This document shows, one piece after another, positions 6,370 through 15,690 of a DNA stretch of 19,129 bases. The DNA lies in contig DLRW01000012.1 of assembly GCA_002501205.1 (NCBI GenBank), positions 26,630 to 45,758 on the forward strand. Reading direction: 5' to 3'. Under the pieces are notes generated by a model that worked only from the letters and a program-made list of their open reading frames with translations, ran no database searches and had not been told where the DNA came from. Position 1 is the stretch's first letter, and the number at the start of each line of letters is the position of its first letter. Both the position numbers and the translations under genes were made by a program. The stretch is from Flavobacteriales bacterium UBA7878. GTDB lineage: Bacteria; Bacteroidota; Bacteroidia; Flavobacteriales; Schleiferiaceae.

Positions 6370-8823
6370 ATGAAAGCACTTTTACCTCCTAGAAGAATTC
6401 TCTTCGAGGGAATAATAGCGGTTGCCCTGCTACTATTTTCCAAACCCACTTGGGGCCAATGCGACAATCTCGTCACTAATGGCGAACTAAGCTGGACCAG
6501 TCAACCACCCTGCTCGAGCAATCCTTCCGCTGCATGTTGGAGCCCTATGAATGTCCCAACCTACGATTATTATCCCCCCTGGCGGAATTCGCACGGCACT
6601 CCCCACGCCACTACAGCTTCAACTTCATCGCCATCAGCCATGGAATTTGTAGCCACCTATCTATCAGGACGACCAGCCGGCCAACAAATGTTTAGCGAAG
6701 GCTTTTCCCAGGGAATCTCCACTTTAGTTCCCGGCAAACAGTACATCGTTGCTTTACAATCGAAACGCATTAACAGCTATATGGCCTCCTCTACACGCGC
6801 TGCCCATGTAGAAGTAGAAGTAAGCAGCACCGCCCCCCTACCAACAAATTCACTCCATCAAGGTGGATGGGCCCGACCCTCGGTTAATGGAAGTCAAAAC
6901 TTGCTTAGCTTCGAACCTAATACCAGCGGCTTTATGCTTTACGCGGATTGTTTTTATCCGGATAGCGCCTGGTCAAATATCTGGCTCTACACCAGCAATC
7001 CTGATTCCCTGGGCTCTACCATAGGCTCTACTGTAGACGACATTGAAATCATCGAAAACTTCGACTTCGCCGGTCCAGACACCCTCATCTGCGACACCAC
7101 GCAATCGGTAGACATCGGACGGGTTTGCAATTCTTTAAATCTCACCCCTACCTATTCTTGGATCAACCTCAATACGGGTCAACCCGAAGGCAATACCGCT
7201 ATTATTACCGTAAGCCCAAATGTGACTACCCAATATGAAGTGACTCGGAATTTTGTAGAGCTTAATTGCCCAGCAAAAGACACGGTTACCGTTGTAGTTA
7301 ATTCTATGGAAATCGATTTAGGACCCGATCAGGAAGCCTGCGAGCCCGCTTCTTTCCAATTAGATGCCGGCTATTTCCAAAACGCCCTATATCATTGGAA
7401 TACCGGTGAAGGAACCCAAACCATTAGCGTTAATCAAAGTGGAACCTATATTGTTGAAGTTTGGGTATTACCCGACTGCTATGGTACGGATACGGTTGAA
7501 ATCACCATCAATCCTAAGCCCAATGTTCAGCTTAACCCTGCTGGTAGTTTTTGTGTCACCGACCCTTCGGTAAACCTAAACGCTACGCCACCGGGAGGTA
7601 ACTACAGTGGAACAGGGGTCAACGCCAGTGGAATCTTTGATCCGGGTGCTGCTGGTCCTAGGACGCATACAATTGAATATAGCTACACCAATGCTTTCGG
7701 ATGTTCAGACTCAAAATCCATTGACATTGATGTTTATGAAGCTGTATCTGTTAGCATTGAAGGCGAAGACCTACCCTGTTTACCGGTAAGCGGGATGCAA
7801 CTCAGCACTATTAGTTCCGGCAGCAATTTAACTTACCATTGGAGTACCGGCGAATCTACCTCCAGTATCACGGCCCTTAATCCAGGCATCTATGAGGTTA
7901 CCGTATATGGACCGGACAGTGCCTGCCAGGCAACAGCCAGCTTTGAAATTGAAATTGAACCCTGTTGCAGTAAAGCTACAGACTACCCGCTGGGCGACAC
8001 CATTTTCAATGGCAACTCTGCACAGTACATAAATGATACCCTTGTATTTGATGGCAATATTGTTATCGAAGCCAATGCTACGCTCAATATCAGCAATTCA
8101 GTAATTATCATGCGTAATTGCAGTAAAATTGAAGTACAAAGGGGTGGCGAACTTATAATTGACGGCTCCAGTTTAGGCTATTGCGAATGGTTAGGTATCG
8201 AAGTTTGGGGACATATGGATGCCTGCTCGAATGACTTTAGTATTATCGGACAAATGACCGCCAATGAAATGGTACTGAGAGATGCCAGTGTCGGTATCCT
8301 TCTCGGAAAAAGAGATCCTGGAGCGCTGTACGACTACGCTTATGCTGGAGGTGTTGCTCGTGTTTACAGCTCTATCTTCACACAGAATTACACCGACATA
8401 CTCTTTACCCCTCATGCCTGGCTAGGAATGTGCACCTGTGCCGACCCTGATGGAACTATTTGGCATAGTGATATTCAAAACAACGATTTCCGCTGCCTGG
8501 CAGAAGATCCTTCTCCCTGCGAAGACTTCGTTGATCCCATTTTAGAAGAAGTAGAATTATTTACCCAGGGGCCTCAAAACTGTCCGATATGGAATATGCC
8601 GCCAAATACGCTGCCCAGCGCTCCAGGTCGTTGTCACATTATTGACCTCACACCCTTTATTGAATATGTAATCAATAACAATCCCGGCATACTCAGTTGT
8701 GGAGATGCCTGTGATAAAGCCGCTCATGTTTCAGGCTCGGGCAATGTTGGTGATATGCTTGGGAATATCACGAATAACAATACCTATTGCAACGATTGCA
8801 CCCCTAATGTGAATTTCAAATAA
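6370..8823 (+). CDS. Secreted Ig-like and beta-helix surface protein
   Basis: The frame is open from ATG 6334, but ATG 6370 gives a normal signal peptide (MKALLPPRRI, hydrophobic core, then TWGQ) and is preferred, for 817 residues. After the signal, residues about 31-230 form a beta-rich domain starting NLVTNGELSW, like carbohydrate-binding jelly-roll modules. From about 232 to 535 come Ig-like/PKD-type repeats typical of Bacteroidota adhesins (LGPDQEACEP, YHWNTGEGTQ, YHWSTGESTS), each with cysteines. From about 535 a right-handed beta-helix is suggested by short repeated beta turns (IVIEANATLNISNS, IEVQRGGELIIDGSS). The C-terminus is Cys-rich and Asn-rich and lacks the YPNP-type sorting domain of type IX secretion. 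It probably acts at the cell surface in adhesion or glycan binding. Only 7 bp separate it from the next gene, which does have a sorting domain. Confidence 0.85.
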   Translation: MKALLPPRRILFEGIIAVALLLFSKPTWGQCDNLVTNGELSWTSQPPCSSNPSAACWSPMNVPTYDYYPPWRNSHGTPHATTASTSSPSAMEFVATYLSGRPAGQQMFSEGFSQGISTLVPGKQYIVALQSKRINSYMASSTRAAHVEVEVSSTAPLPTNSLHQGGWARPSVNGSQNLLSFEPNTSGFMLYADCFYPDSAWSNIWLYTSNPDSLGSTIGSTVDDIEIIENFDFAGPDTLICDTTQSVDIGRVCNSLNLTPTYSWINLNTGQPEGNTAIITVSPNVTTQYEVTRNFVELNCPAKDTVTVVVNSMEIDLGPDQEACEPASFQLDAGYFQNALYHWNTGEGTQTISVNQSGTYIVEVWVLPDCYGTDTVEITINPKPNVQLNPAGSFCVTDPSVNLNATPPGGNYSGTGVNASGIFDPGAAGPRTHTIEYSYTNAFGCSDSKSIDIDVYEAVSVSIEGEDLPCLPVSGMQLSTISSGSNLTYHWSTGESTSSITALNPGIYEVTVYGPDSACQATASFEIEIEPCCSKATDYPLGDTIFNGNSAQYINDTLVFDGNIVIEANATLNISNSVIIMRNCSKIEVQRGGELIIDGSSLGYCEWLGIEVWGHMDACSNDFSIIGQMTANEMVLRDASVGILLGKRDPGALYDYAYAGGVARVYSSIFTQNYTDILFTPHAWLGMCTCADPDGTIWHSDIQNNDFRCLAEDPSPCEDFVDPILEEVELFTQGPQNCPIWNMPPNTLPSAPGRCHIIDLTPFIEYVINNNPGILSCGDACDKAAHVSGSGNVGDMLGNITNNNTYCNDCTPNVNFK

Positions 8824-8830
8824 GACAATT

Positions 8831-9520
8831 ATGAAAATCAATAGACTACAAAAACAAATCCTAGGCCTATTCCTCATTATAAGTCAGTTTGCATTTGCCC
8901 AGGGCAGTGCTTTAAGCCGGCAACAGGGAGTTGAAAGTTCCTATTACATCCAAAAAAACACGGATGAACCCGGATTATACCAAAGCAACCAACATGGGAC
9001 CAACAGAATTCTGGCCGCAAGCCACTTTCTTACAGTAGAATCCGTATTGGTAAGCGGAGATCGAATTTATGTCTTGCAACTGGATATGGCGATGACTAAA
9101 ACTCGAGTTATCTACTCCGACGATCAAGGGGTTTCCTGGCAATTGTTAAAGGTTTCTGATCTCCTCCTCGATCAATTGGAAATTAGTTCTACCCATGAAC
9201 TTATCGCCTTCAACCAGTCCAATCAAGAAGTACAAGAAGTGATTTTAAGCGCTAGTCAATTGGCATTAAAAGAAACCGAAACCTTCTTGAGGATTTATCC
9301 AAATCCGGCAGATCAGTATCTGAACATTGAACATCAATTTGCGGATCTTAAGGCAAGTGACATTCAATTGTATTCCAGCATAGGACAAAGCATGAAACTA
9401 GATCTAAACGCAGAGGACCAAAGCTTCACCTTAGATGTTTCTCAGCTTAGTCCCGGAATGTACTATATCAATATTCAGCTGGAAGACAGGCTGATTAGTA
9501 GAAGTATCATTATAAAATAG
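8831..9520 (+). CDS. Small secreted protein with type IX sorting domain
   Basis: A 229-residue protein. Residues 1-24 are a signal peptide ending AFAQ. The middle part contains one Asp-box-like motif, SDDQGVSW (96-103), as in sialidase or BNR-type propellers, but is too short for a whole propeller. Residues about 150-229 are a type A C-terminal sorting domain (IYPNPADQYLNIE, then GMYYINIQ and a basic end SRSIIIK), which directs passage through the type IX secretion system and attachment to the cell surface. It is co-transcribed with the large surface protein 7 bp upstream, which lacks such a domain, so a joint complex is plausible. A terminator follows at 9530. Confidence 0.88.
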   Translation: MKINRLQKQILGLFLIISQFAFAQGSALSRQQGVESSYYIQKNTDEPGLYQSNQHGTNRILAASHFLTVESVLVSGDRIYVLQLDMAMTKTRVIYSDDQGVSWQLLKVSDLLLDQLEISSTHELIAFNQSNQEVQEVILSASQLALKETETFLRIYPNPADQYLNIEHQFADLKASDIQLYSSIGQSMKLDLNAEDQSFTLDVSQLSPGMYYINIQLEDRLISRSIIIK

Positions 9521-9529
9521 AGAACCCAG

Positions 9530-9563
9530 ATCAGGGGTGCCCCAAAAGGGCCCCTCTGATTTT
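9530..9563 (+). terminator. Intrinsic terminator after the surface-protein genes
   Basis: ATCAGGGGTGCCCC pairs imperfectly with GGGCCCCTCTGAT around AAAA and is followed by TTT. The GC-rich stem with a short T run fits a terminator for the 6370-9520 operon. Confidence 0.75.
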
Positions 9564-9686
9564 AAAAACAGGGATTTTCCTCCAAATCAGAATTGATTAA
9601 GTCCAATCTAATTAGCATTTTTATATCGGTTAAAAATTTGGAGGACCAGAAATAAGGCCCCACCTCAGCTTGCATTTGAAGCCCCA

Positions 9687-9700
9687 CAGATCAAGATCTG
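9687..9700. promoter_or_regulatory. Short palindrome upstream of the response regulator
   Basis: CAGATC and GATCTG flank two A residues, 59 bases before ATG 9759. It could be an operator or leader hairpin, but six-base palindromes are common. I see nothing else convincing between the terminator at 9563 and the regulator gene. Confidence 0.25.
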
Positions 9701-9758
9701 TTTCTTCATTCTATGACCAGGAAACATTTTGAATGCTGTAACTGACCTTCAAGGCTCC

Positions 9759-10501
9759 ATGAAACTGAGAACTTTACTTATTGATGATGAGCGCCTTGCG
9801 CGTGAAAATCTCTCTTCCCTACTGGATCAATTTTGCTCTGAGCAAGTAGACTCCATTTGCATGGCCAGTTCGGCAAATGAAGCTACCGACCTACTAATGC
9901 TTGAAGAATTTGATCTTCTTTTTTTAGACATTAAAATGCCGGATACTGATGGATTCGAATTTCTGGAAAAAATCAATTTTTTAAAGTCTAAACCCGCATT
10001 AGTGTTTGTTACTGCTTTTAATGACTATGGCATTGAAGCGATCAAAGCTTCTGCCCTGGATTACATCACCAAGCCTATCGACCCCTATGAATTACAAAGG
10101 GCCTGTCAAAAAGCCCTGTCCTCAAAAGAGAGCAAAATCTCAAACCAATTCAATCTGTAAATAAAATTGCCATCCCCAAGGCGAACGGCCTGGAGATATT
10201 GGCTTTGGACAAGATTGTTCGACTAGAAGCTGATGGATGCTATACCCACATAAGATTAAATCCGGATGGCAGTCGATTAGTATCCAAAACTCTGAAAGAA
10301 TTTGAGAAAGCCCTTCCCCAAGAATTGTTCTTTCGTCCCCATAATTCACACATGATAAACATGAATTTCATGAGCTCATTTAGTACGGAAGGAGGAAGCA
10401 TGGTAATTATGACTAATGGCGAAAGGGTTCCCATCGCTAAACGAAAACTACTTGATTTTAAACGCAAATTAGAGGAATTCTGCACCCGTCCGGGTTTATG
10501 A
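9759..10501 (+). pseudogene. LytTR response regulator split by a frameshift
   Basis: Two frames together encode one LytTR response regulator. The first, from ATG 9759 (ATG 9729 is also in frame, but MKLRTLLIDDERLAR is the usual start), gives a complete REC domain with Asp9/Asp10, phosphoacceptor Asp57 (LFLDIKMP) and the conserved YITKP, then ends at TAA 10158-10160. The second, one base back, runs without stop from before 10121 to 10501 and encodes the linker (NKIAIPKANGLEIL) and the LytTR domain (VRLEADGCYTHIRL, HNSHMINMNFM). A single missing base, probably in an A run between 10108 and 10145, would explain this. No classical slippery heptamer is seen. A TTG at 10199 with GGAG before it might allow separate LytTR synthesis. 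The 3' end overlaps the kinase gene by ATGA (10498-10501), so the regulator was the kinase's partner. It may be a true mutation or a sequencing error. Confidence 0.8.
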
Positions 10502-13401
10502 AAAGTTACCAATTACTATTTCTGCTATTAGCCCTAATCAGCCCTAAGTTATGGGCTCAGGCGACTCTGCTCTATGAGACCTATGACCTAAAAGATGGCC
10601 TCCCCAGCAATGAGGTATATCGCATTGATGAAGACCAATGGCAGCAACTTTGGGTAAGCACGGCTAATGGTGTCGTTTACTTCGACGGCAATCAGTTTAA
10701 AGTTCCGGATTTCCTGCAAAACACCAAACTCGGCCTGGTAGAAGGAATTGTAGTATTAGACGATCAAAATATCTGGTTAAGTCATTTAAAATTATTTAAG
10801 ACCCTGCATTATAATGGCCAAAACCTAAGTACCATAAATACCGGATCTCCGAGGCATTTAGACCTTAGAATTAGAGATGGAGACACCTCCTTAATCAGTT
10901 ATCATGAAACGGAAATTGTATTCTCCAATCGACAGAGAACAGTTCGCAAAGAAATATTCGTAGCCCAATACCCCCAGCTGAAGCCACGGATCAATTCTCT
11001 AATTCAATTAAGGGATGGCCGTCTGCTAATTGGCACAAACCACGGCCCCTTTCTCTTTCTGGATGATCAGTACATGGAAGTCCATTCGCTAAAAAATCGA
11101 AGGCAGGAGGTTAGAGCACTTAATCAAGATCAGACTGGCTTAATCTCTTTAATCCAAAACCAAAAAATCTACTTCCTGGATCAAGATCTCAATTTGAAAG
11201 ACAGTTTAAACCTCCCTGTTTCAGATGAAATTAGGGCCTATTGCAATATGGGCCGCAACAACATCTGGCTGGCCACTAAGAGCATGCAAATTTTACAGTA
11301 CTATAATGGACAGTGGCTAGATCAAACCCATCAGCTTTCGCTGGAAAACCAACATGTGAATTACCTCTATGCAGATAGCCATCAAAACCTATGGATATCT
11401 ACTAATTACGATGGCCTGCTCTGTATTCCCAATAAACCATTTAAATACATCAATATCGAATCGGGTCTGGGCAGTAATTTCATCAATAGGGTTGAACCCA
11501 TTGGTGATAAGCAATTTTTAGCCGCTAGTGGCGCTGGGCTGGATCTAATTGACTCCAACTACAGAGCCCGACCAATACGAAACTCTATAAGTCTTCGATC
11601 CTATTGCAATGATGTACTCATCCTTAATTCGGGCTCCATTTACACCGGACTATCGAAAGGAAAATCGGAAGACTATTATGTGTCTGAAAGCCCAATTAAA
11701 TCCTGGGCACACAATATTCCAGCTTCCACCTTAAGCCATGATGGCGACACGGTATACGCCGGCACCTATGCTGGGACTATATTGAAAAAGTATCAAAACA
11801 AAACCCTGGAAATCTTTCGATTTACCGGTCGTCAATTAACGGACATCATACTGTTTGAGAATGGCCTAAGCGCAGTAGCCACTAAAACAGGGCTGCATCT
11901 ATTCCATCGCTATCGTAAAGACAGCCTTAATCTGGACTTCCTCATTGCCGAAACAGCTCCCGAATTACTTAACTCTCCCATAAACGACCTCCATCTAAAC
12001 CAAAAAGGCGAATTACTTATCGCCTCTTCAATTGGACTCTATCGCTTTAAAGAAGGCCTATTCCACAAGATAAGCCCGGAAAAAGACCAATCCATATATA
12101 CCTCCGTTTGCACGGACAAACAAGAACGCATTTACGCCGGTACCAAGAACGGGCTCTTTTGCTTTTCTGAGCAAGACACACTTTATCTCGGCAAGCATTC
12201 CGGGCTGCTTTCAGACGAGGTAGGCTATCTGTTTTTTGATCAAAATGAGGATCAATTGTGGGTTGGCGGCAATAAAGGTTTGAGCATTTTAAAAGCCGAA
12301 GATTGGCAGAAACTCAAAAGCACTTACCCTGAATTCTACCTGGACTCTTATACTCTTATCCCAGGGGAAGCCATAGATATTAGCCCGGGTTCGAAGCCCG
12401 AATTTCAATACGATCAAAACAACATTCGCTTCCATTTAAAGCGCAAAGGACGCCCGGGAAACAAAGCTCATGCCTACTATCAAATCAACTCCACTAATGG
12501 CCAGTGGTTAGCCATGAATAATGATGTAATAGAACTCTTCAATTTACATCCCGGTAAATATGACCTGAATATCAGGATGTCGAATTCTCCTTTTGACGCC
12601 TCTCCCACCCAAAGCTTCACTTTTAGCATTGCCGCACCTTTTTGGCAAAACATCTTTTTTCAGTTAGCTATTAGCCTAAGCCTGGTGGCACTTATAGTTT
12701 GGATTGCCCTGATTCGAGTAAAACAAGTGCGAATTGAAGAAGCCCGAAAACTTGAGGTACTGCAACAAGTAAAGGCATTAGAATTACGCTCACTAACCGC
12801 CATGATGAACCCACATTTTCTATTCAACTCACTGAATACAGTGCAACACTTTGCATCAAAGTATAAGGACATCAAGGCCATTCATTATATCAGCGGCATT
12901 TCGAAACTCCTAAAACTCCAATTAGAGTCCTTGTTTCACAATCGCATTAGTCTGGAAGAAGAAATCAAACGCCTTAAGTTATATGTTGAATTGGAATCAG
13001 TACGTCTTGATTCCGAACTAACATTCCAGATTGAGGTTGATGAAAAACTAAATATTCAGGAAACATTTATCCCCACCATGATGCTACAGCCTTTCATTGA
13101 AAATGCTCTGTGGCATGGGCTAAGGAAACGCAAAGAAGACAAACAATTATGGCTCAGATTAAGACTTCTGAACCCTGAACAATTACAGGTTTGTATTGAG
13201 GATAATGGCTTGGGCTGGAAGAAGGGCCAAAGAAAAAGGGATTCCAAACATATTTCCAGAGGCATTCAATTAGTTCGGGAAAGGCTAATGCAATTCAACC
13301 ATCAAGATGAAACTGAATTGATCAGTATCAGTCCTCTTAGCGAGGACCTTAATTACCCAGGAACCAAAGTTAGCTTCCTACTCCCCATTAAGGGCCCCTA
13401 G
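10498..13401 (+). CDS. Two-component-regulator-propeller sensor histidine kinase, LytS type
   Basis: A 967-residue membrane kinase of a typical Bacteroidota class. Residues 1-21 are a signal peptide (ending LWAQ). Residues about 25-630 hold Reg_prop repeats forming beta-propellers outside the membrane (for example YDLKDGLPSNEVY near the start, then LWVSTANGVVYF, LWISTNYDGLL and LWVGGNKGLSIL). A Y_Y_Y-type beta-sandwich covers about 640-712. One transmembrane helix spans about 719-740. The cytoplasmic kinase is of the His_kinase (LytS/YehU) family with MMNPHFLFNSLN and phosphoacceptor His773, N-box Asn869 (QPFIENALWHG) and G1 box DNGLG at 902-906. It has no receiver or DNA-binding domain, so it needs a partner, which is the overlapping LytTR regulator just upstream. 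Since that gene is frameshifted, the pathway may be broken or rerouted. The adjacent surface proteins suggest a role in sensing polymers or the surface. Confidence 0.93.
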   Translation: MKSYQLLFLLLALISPKLWAQATLLYETYDLKDGLPSNEVYRIDEDQWQQLWVSTANGVVYFDGNQFKVPDFLQNTKLGLVEGIVVLDDQNIWLSHLKLFKTLHYNGQNLSTINTGSPRHLDLRIRDGDTSLISYHETEIVFSNRQRTVRKEIFVAQYPQLKPRINSLIQLRDGRLLIGTNHGPFLFLDDQYMEVHSLKNRRQEVRALNQDQTGLISLIQNQKIYFLDQDLNLKDSLNLPVSDEIRAYCNMGRNNIWLATKSMQILQYYNGQWLDQTHQLSLENQHVNYLYADSHQNLWISTNYDGLLCIPNKPFKYINIESGLGSNFINRVEPIGDKQFLAASGAGLDLIDSNYRARPIRNSISLRSYCNDVLILNSGSIYTGLSKGKSEDYYVSESPIKSWAHNIPASTLSHDGDTVYAGTYAGTILKKYQNKTLEIFRFTGRQLTDIILFENGLSAVATKTGLHLFHRYRKDSLNLDFLIAETAPELLNSPINDLHLNQKGELLIASSIGLYRFKEGLFHKISPEKDQSIYTSVCTDKQERIYAGTKNGLFCFSEQDTLYLGKHSGLLSDEVGYLFFDQNEDQLWVGGNKGLSILKAEDWQKLKSTYPEFYLDSYTLIPGEAIDISPGSKPEFQYDQNNIRFHLKRKGRPGNKAHAYYQINSTNGQWLAMNNDVIELFNLHPGKYDLNIRMSNSPFDASPTQSFTFSIAAPFWQNIFFQLAISLSLVALIVWIALIRVKQVRIEEARKLEVLQQVKALELRSLTAMMNPHFLFNSLNTVQHFASKYKDIKAIHYISGISKLLKLQLESLFHNRISLEEEIKRLKLYVELESVRLDSELTFQIEVDEKLNIQETFIPTMMLQPFIENALWHGLRKRKEDKQLWLRLRLLNPEQLQVCIEDNGLGWKKGQRKRDSKHISRGIQLVRERLMQFNHQDETELISISPLSEDLNYPGTKVSFLLPIKGP

Positions 13402-15486
13402 CTATTCTCGATAAATCAGTCGACGAACCGAAGCAGATTCTCCTAAACCATTCAATTCCAAAATATAAATTCCAGACTGGAATTTCGAAATATCAATACG
13501 CTCATTTATATAGCCTGAATCAAGTAAATGCCCTTTAAGATTATAGAGTCTATACTCTTTAAAATCGCCTCCTTCTATGCTCAAATAACCTTTACTGGGA
13601 TTTGGATACACCTTAAGCTCAGGCTGTAAAGACAGCCCTTCGATCAAACCAATATTGGCTGGAAACAAAGCCTCTTCGCGAATACCGTAGAACTGCCCTC
13701 CAGCGCCGATGGCTACCACACCTGAATCACTAGGCAGAAAATCATAAATATAATCCACGGGTAGGCTCAAACTCTGACAAAAATTATGGCGAGTATCGGC
13801 AATTCTGAACTTGCTCTCATCCGCATCATAGCTGATCACTCGATGGGCATTAAAGAAAAAGTAAGGACCACTTTCTCTATGTCTATTATAATGAGGCTGG
13901 GCTGCAATCGGGATAAAGGGACCGATATAACCTATTGAGTAATAATTGGTATCACGACCCGCTAAAAAGAGCGTATCCTGCTTAAACTGCAAGTGCCAAG
14001 AAAGCTTGGAGCTCTGATGTACAATTTGAAAAGTGAGGCCGCCGTCCGTGGTTTTGTAGATTCCATAATCAGAAATCACTAAACCGGTATCACAAGAGCT
14101 AAAGACGATATCGCGAATAAAATTGCCTCCACTAAAATTAAAATTGAGAGCCGACCGGTTTCCCATATTGTCTACTCTGGCCAGAAAATTACCCTGTTTA
14201 CTTATACCATATCCAAAGAAACAATTACCATCCCTGCTAGTCCTTAGCCTGTGGTATTGAGCAGAATCAGAATCCAGAACAGATTGCCAGGACTTGCCAC
14301 CATCACTACTGTAATAGAAGATCCCAAGATCCGCATAAACCCCACGCAAGGAATCCTTAAAGGCCATTGGTGGGGCTGATCTGTTGGAAGCAAATGGCAC
14401 CAAGCTAGTATCCACAGAATTTCCCTGCTGATCCAAGCGATGAAAAATACTAAAGGCCGGACTTATTCCCGCTAATCTCTGGGGCTCTAATCCAGCATAT
14501 TGAGATCCTGCTTTACAAAGGCCAAAAAGGCCAGGATACGAATTTTGCCCGCTATAACTAAGGGTATTGTTTTTCAGACTGAACAGTAAAAGAGTTCCTG
14601 CACCATGACTATATATAACCTGAGACCCTGCCAGCCCCAAACAAGTACGGGCTCGATTTAAGGGCGCATTAATCCCCTTCACTACCCAAGATTGACCGGA
14701 ATCAAAGGAATACAAAACAGAATCTTCTTTGGCATAAACCAAGGTATCCCCATTTTTATAAGATTTAATACCTGCTTGTAGAGCCGGTTTAAAATGGTGG
14801 ATCGACTGTAGGTAATTAAATCCGGAATCCAAGTCGATAAGTTCGGTCCCATTGTGCAGTACGAAATAATGGTATCCCCCTTTTTGCAAGTGATTTAATG
14901 TACCCCAATTACTATCCAACACTCCGATATGTCTAGGTCCAGAAGCTTCTAAATACACCAAACTATCCTTAGCAGATTTACGTAAAAAAGCCCCATTTGC
15001 ATCTTTCCCCATTAGGGATGAGCCAGACAAACTCAAGCTATCGTATGAGCTCCCACCATCCAGAGTATATCGAATTAGAGTATTCTCACCATCCACAACA
15101 AAGAGGGAATCGAAAAAGTGTAAATGGCCGGAGTAATTGCGGAGTTTTGGGTGTATATACCAAGTTTGCCCACCATCTTTGGAATAAGAAACCGGCCAGG
15201 CCTGACTTAAATAAGGGCGCTTCCATTCATAAAGAATTGAATCGCCCAGGGCGGCTAGATTTTCTACCCTAAAGCCAGGCTGGAAGTCAACATATCCATT
15301 GGGACTCAAGTTATCTCGATCAAACTTCAGAAAGTAAGGCTGTAAAGTTGAGGCGATATACTGATTTCCATAAGGGGTTAATGCTTCAAGCCTAAGCCCG
15401 AAATCACTTGGATTTAAACTTTGGATTTGAGCTTGAAGACCAATCCCTAAGAGCAAAAAGAAAAACGGAAATGCGAAACGAATCAT
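13402..15486 (-). CDS. Secreted Asp-box propeller protein with type IX sorting domain
   Basis: A 694-residue exported protein. Residues 1-20 are a signal peptide ending LQAQ. The body contains spaced Asp-box motifs (SxDxGxxW) at 102-109, 260-267, 393-400 and weaker ones at 141-148 and 479-486, indicating one or more sialidase/Vps10-like beta-propellers. Residues about 624-694 are a type A sorting domain (VYPNPSKGYLSIEG, SGIYILELNG, and a basic end), so it should pass through the type IX secretion system and be anchored or released at the surface. No catalytic sialidase arrangement is visible, so a binding or scaffold role is as likely as an enzyme. It is transcribed towards the kinase gene, and the two stop codons touch (13399-13401 and 13402-13404) with no terminator between them. 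ATG 15486 gives the signal peptide directly. Confidence 0.88.
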   Translation of the reverse strand: MIRFAFPFFFLLLGIGLQAQIQSLNPSDFGLRLEALTPYGNQYIASTLQPYFLKFDRDNLSPNGYVDFQPGFRVENLAALGDSILYEWKRPYLSQAWPVSYSKDGGQTWYIHPKLRNYSGHLHFFDSLFVVDGENTLIRYTLDGGSSYDSLSLSGSSLMGKDANGAFLRKSAKDSLVYLEASGPRHIGVLDSNWGTLNHLQKGGYHYFVLHNGTELIDLDSGFNYLQSIHHFKPALQAGIKSYKNGDTLVYAKEDSVLYSFDSGQSWVVKGINAPLNRARTCLGLAGSQVIYSHGAGTLLLFSLKNNTLSYSGQNSYPGLFGLCKAGSQYAGLEPQRLAGISPAFSIFHRLDQQGNSVDTSLVPFASNRSAPPMAFKDSLRGVYADLGIFYYSSDGGKSWQSVLDSDSAQYHRLRTSRDGNCFFGYGISKQGNFLARVDNMGNRSALNFNFSGGNFIRDIVFSSCDTGLVISDYGIYKTTDGGLTFQIVHQSSKLSWHLQFKQDTLFLAGRDTNYYSIGYIGPFIPIAAQPHYNRHRESGPYFFFNAHRVISYDADESKFRIADTRHNFCQSLSLPVDYIYDFLPSDSGVVAIGAGGQFYGIREEALFPANIGLIEGLSLQPELKVYPNPSKGYLSIEGGDFKEYRLYNLKGHLLDSGYINERIDISKFQSGIYILELNGLGESASVRRLIYRE

Positions 15487-15602
15487 AAATAGCTAATCTA
15501 TACCAGGCGCAAAGAATAGATCTGAAATTTGGATTAGATCTCTAAACTTAAGCAGAAAAAGGCGGCTTAGAATTGTCGTCTAGTTTTCGTTTCTGTACAA
15601 GC

Positions 15603-15635
15603 AAAAAAAAGCCGTCTCGTGATTAGCAAGACGGC
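15603..15635 (-). terminator. Intrinsic terminator of the kinase/regulator operon
   Basis: Read on the minus strand, GCCGTCT and AGACGGC form a perfect stem followed by eight T residues. It lies about 55 bases behind the stop of the REC-only gene and ends the 17926-15691 operon. Confidence 0.92.
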
Positions 15636-15690
15636 CAGGATTGTTATGGTTGTTTCGTTTCATGACCTTGTGCGAGGTCTTAGGAAGGCT

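Noticed and set aside
10106..10160. Programmed -1 ribosomal frameshift in the LytTR regulator
   Set aside because: No X XXY YYZ heptamer stands in the correct frame in the overlap and no strong downstream stem is apparent. A missing base is the simpler reading, though slippage is not excluded.
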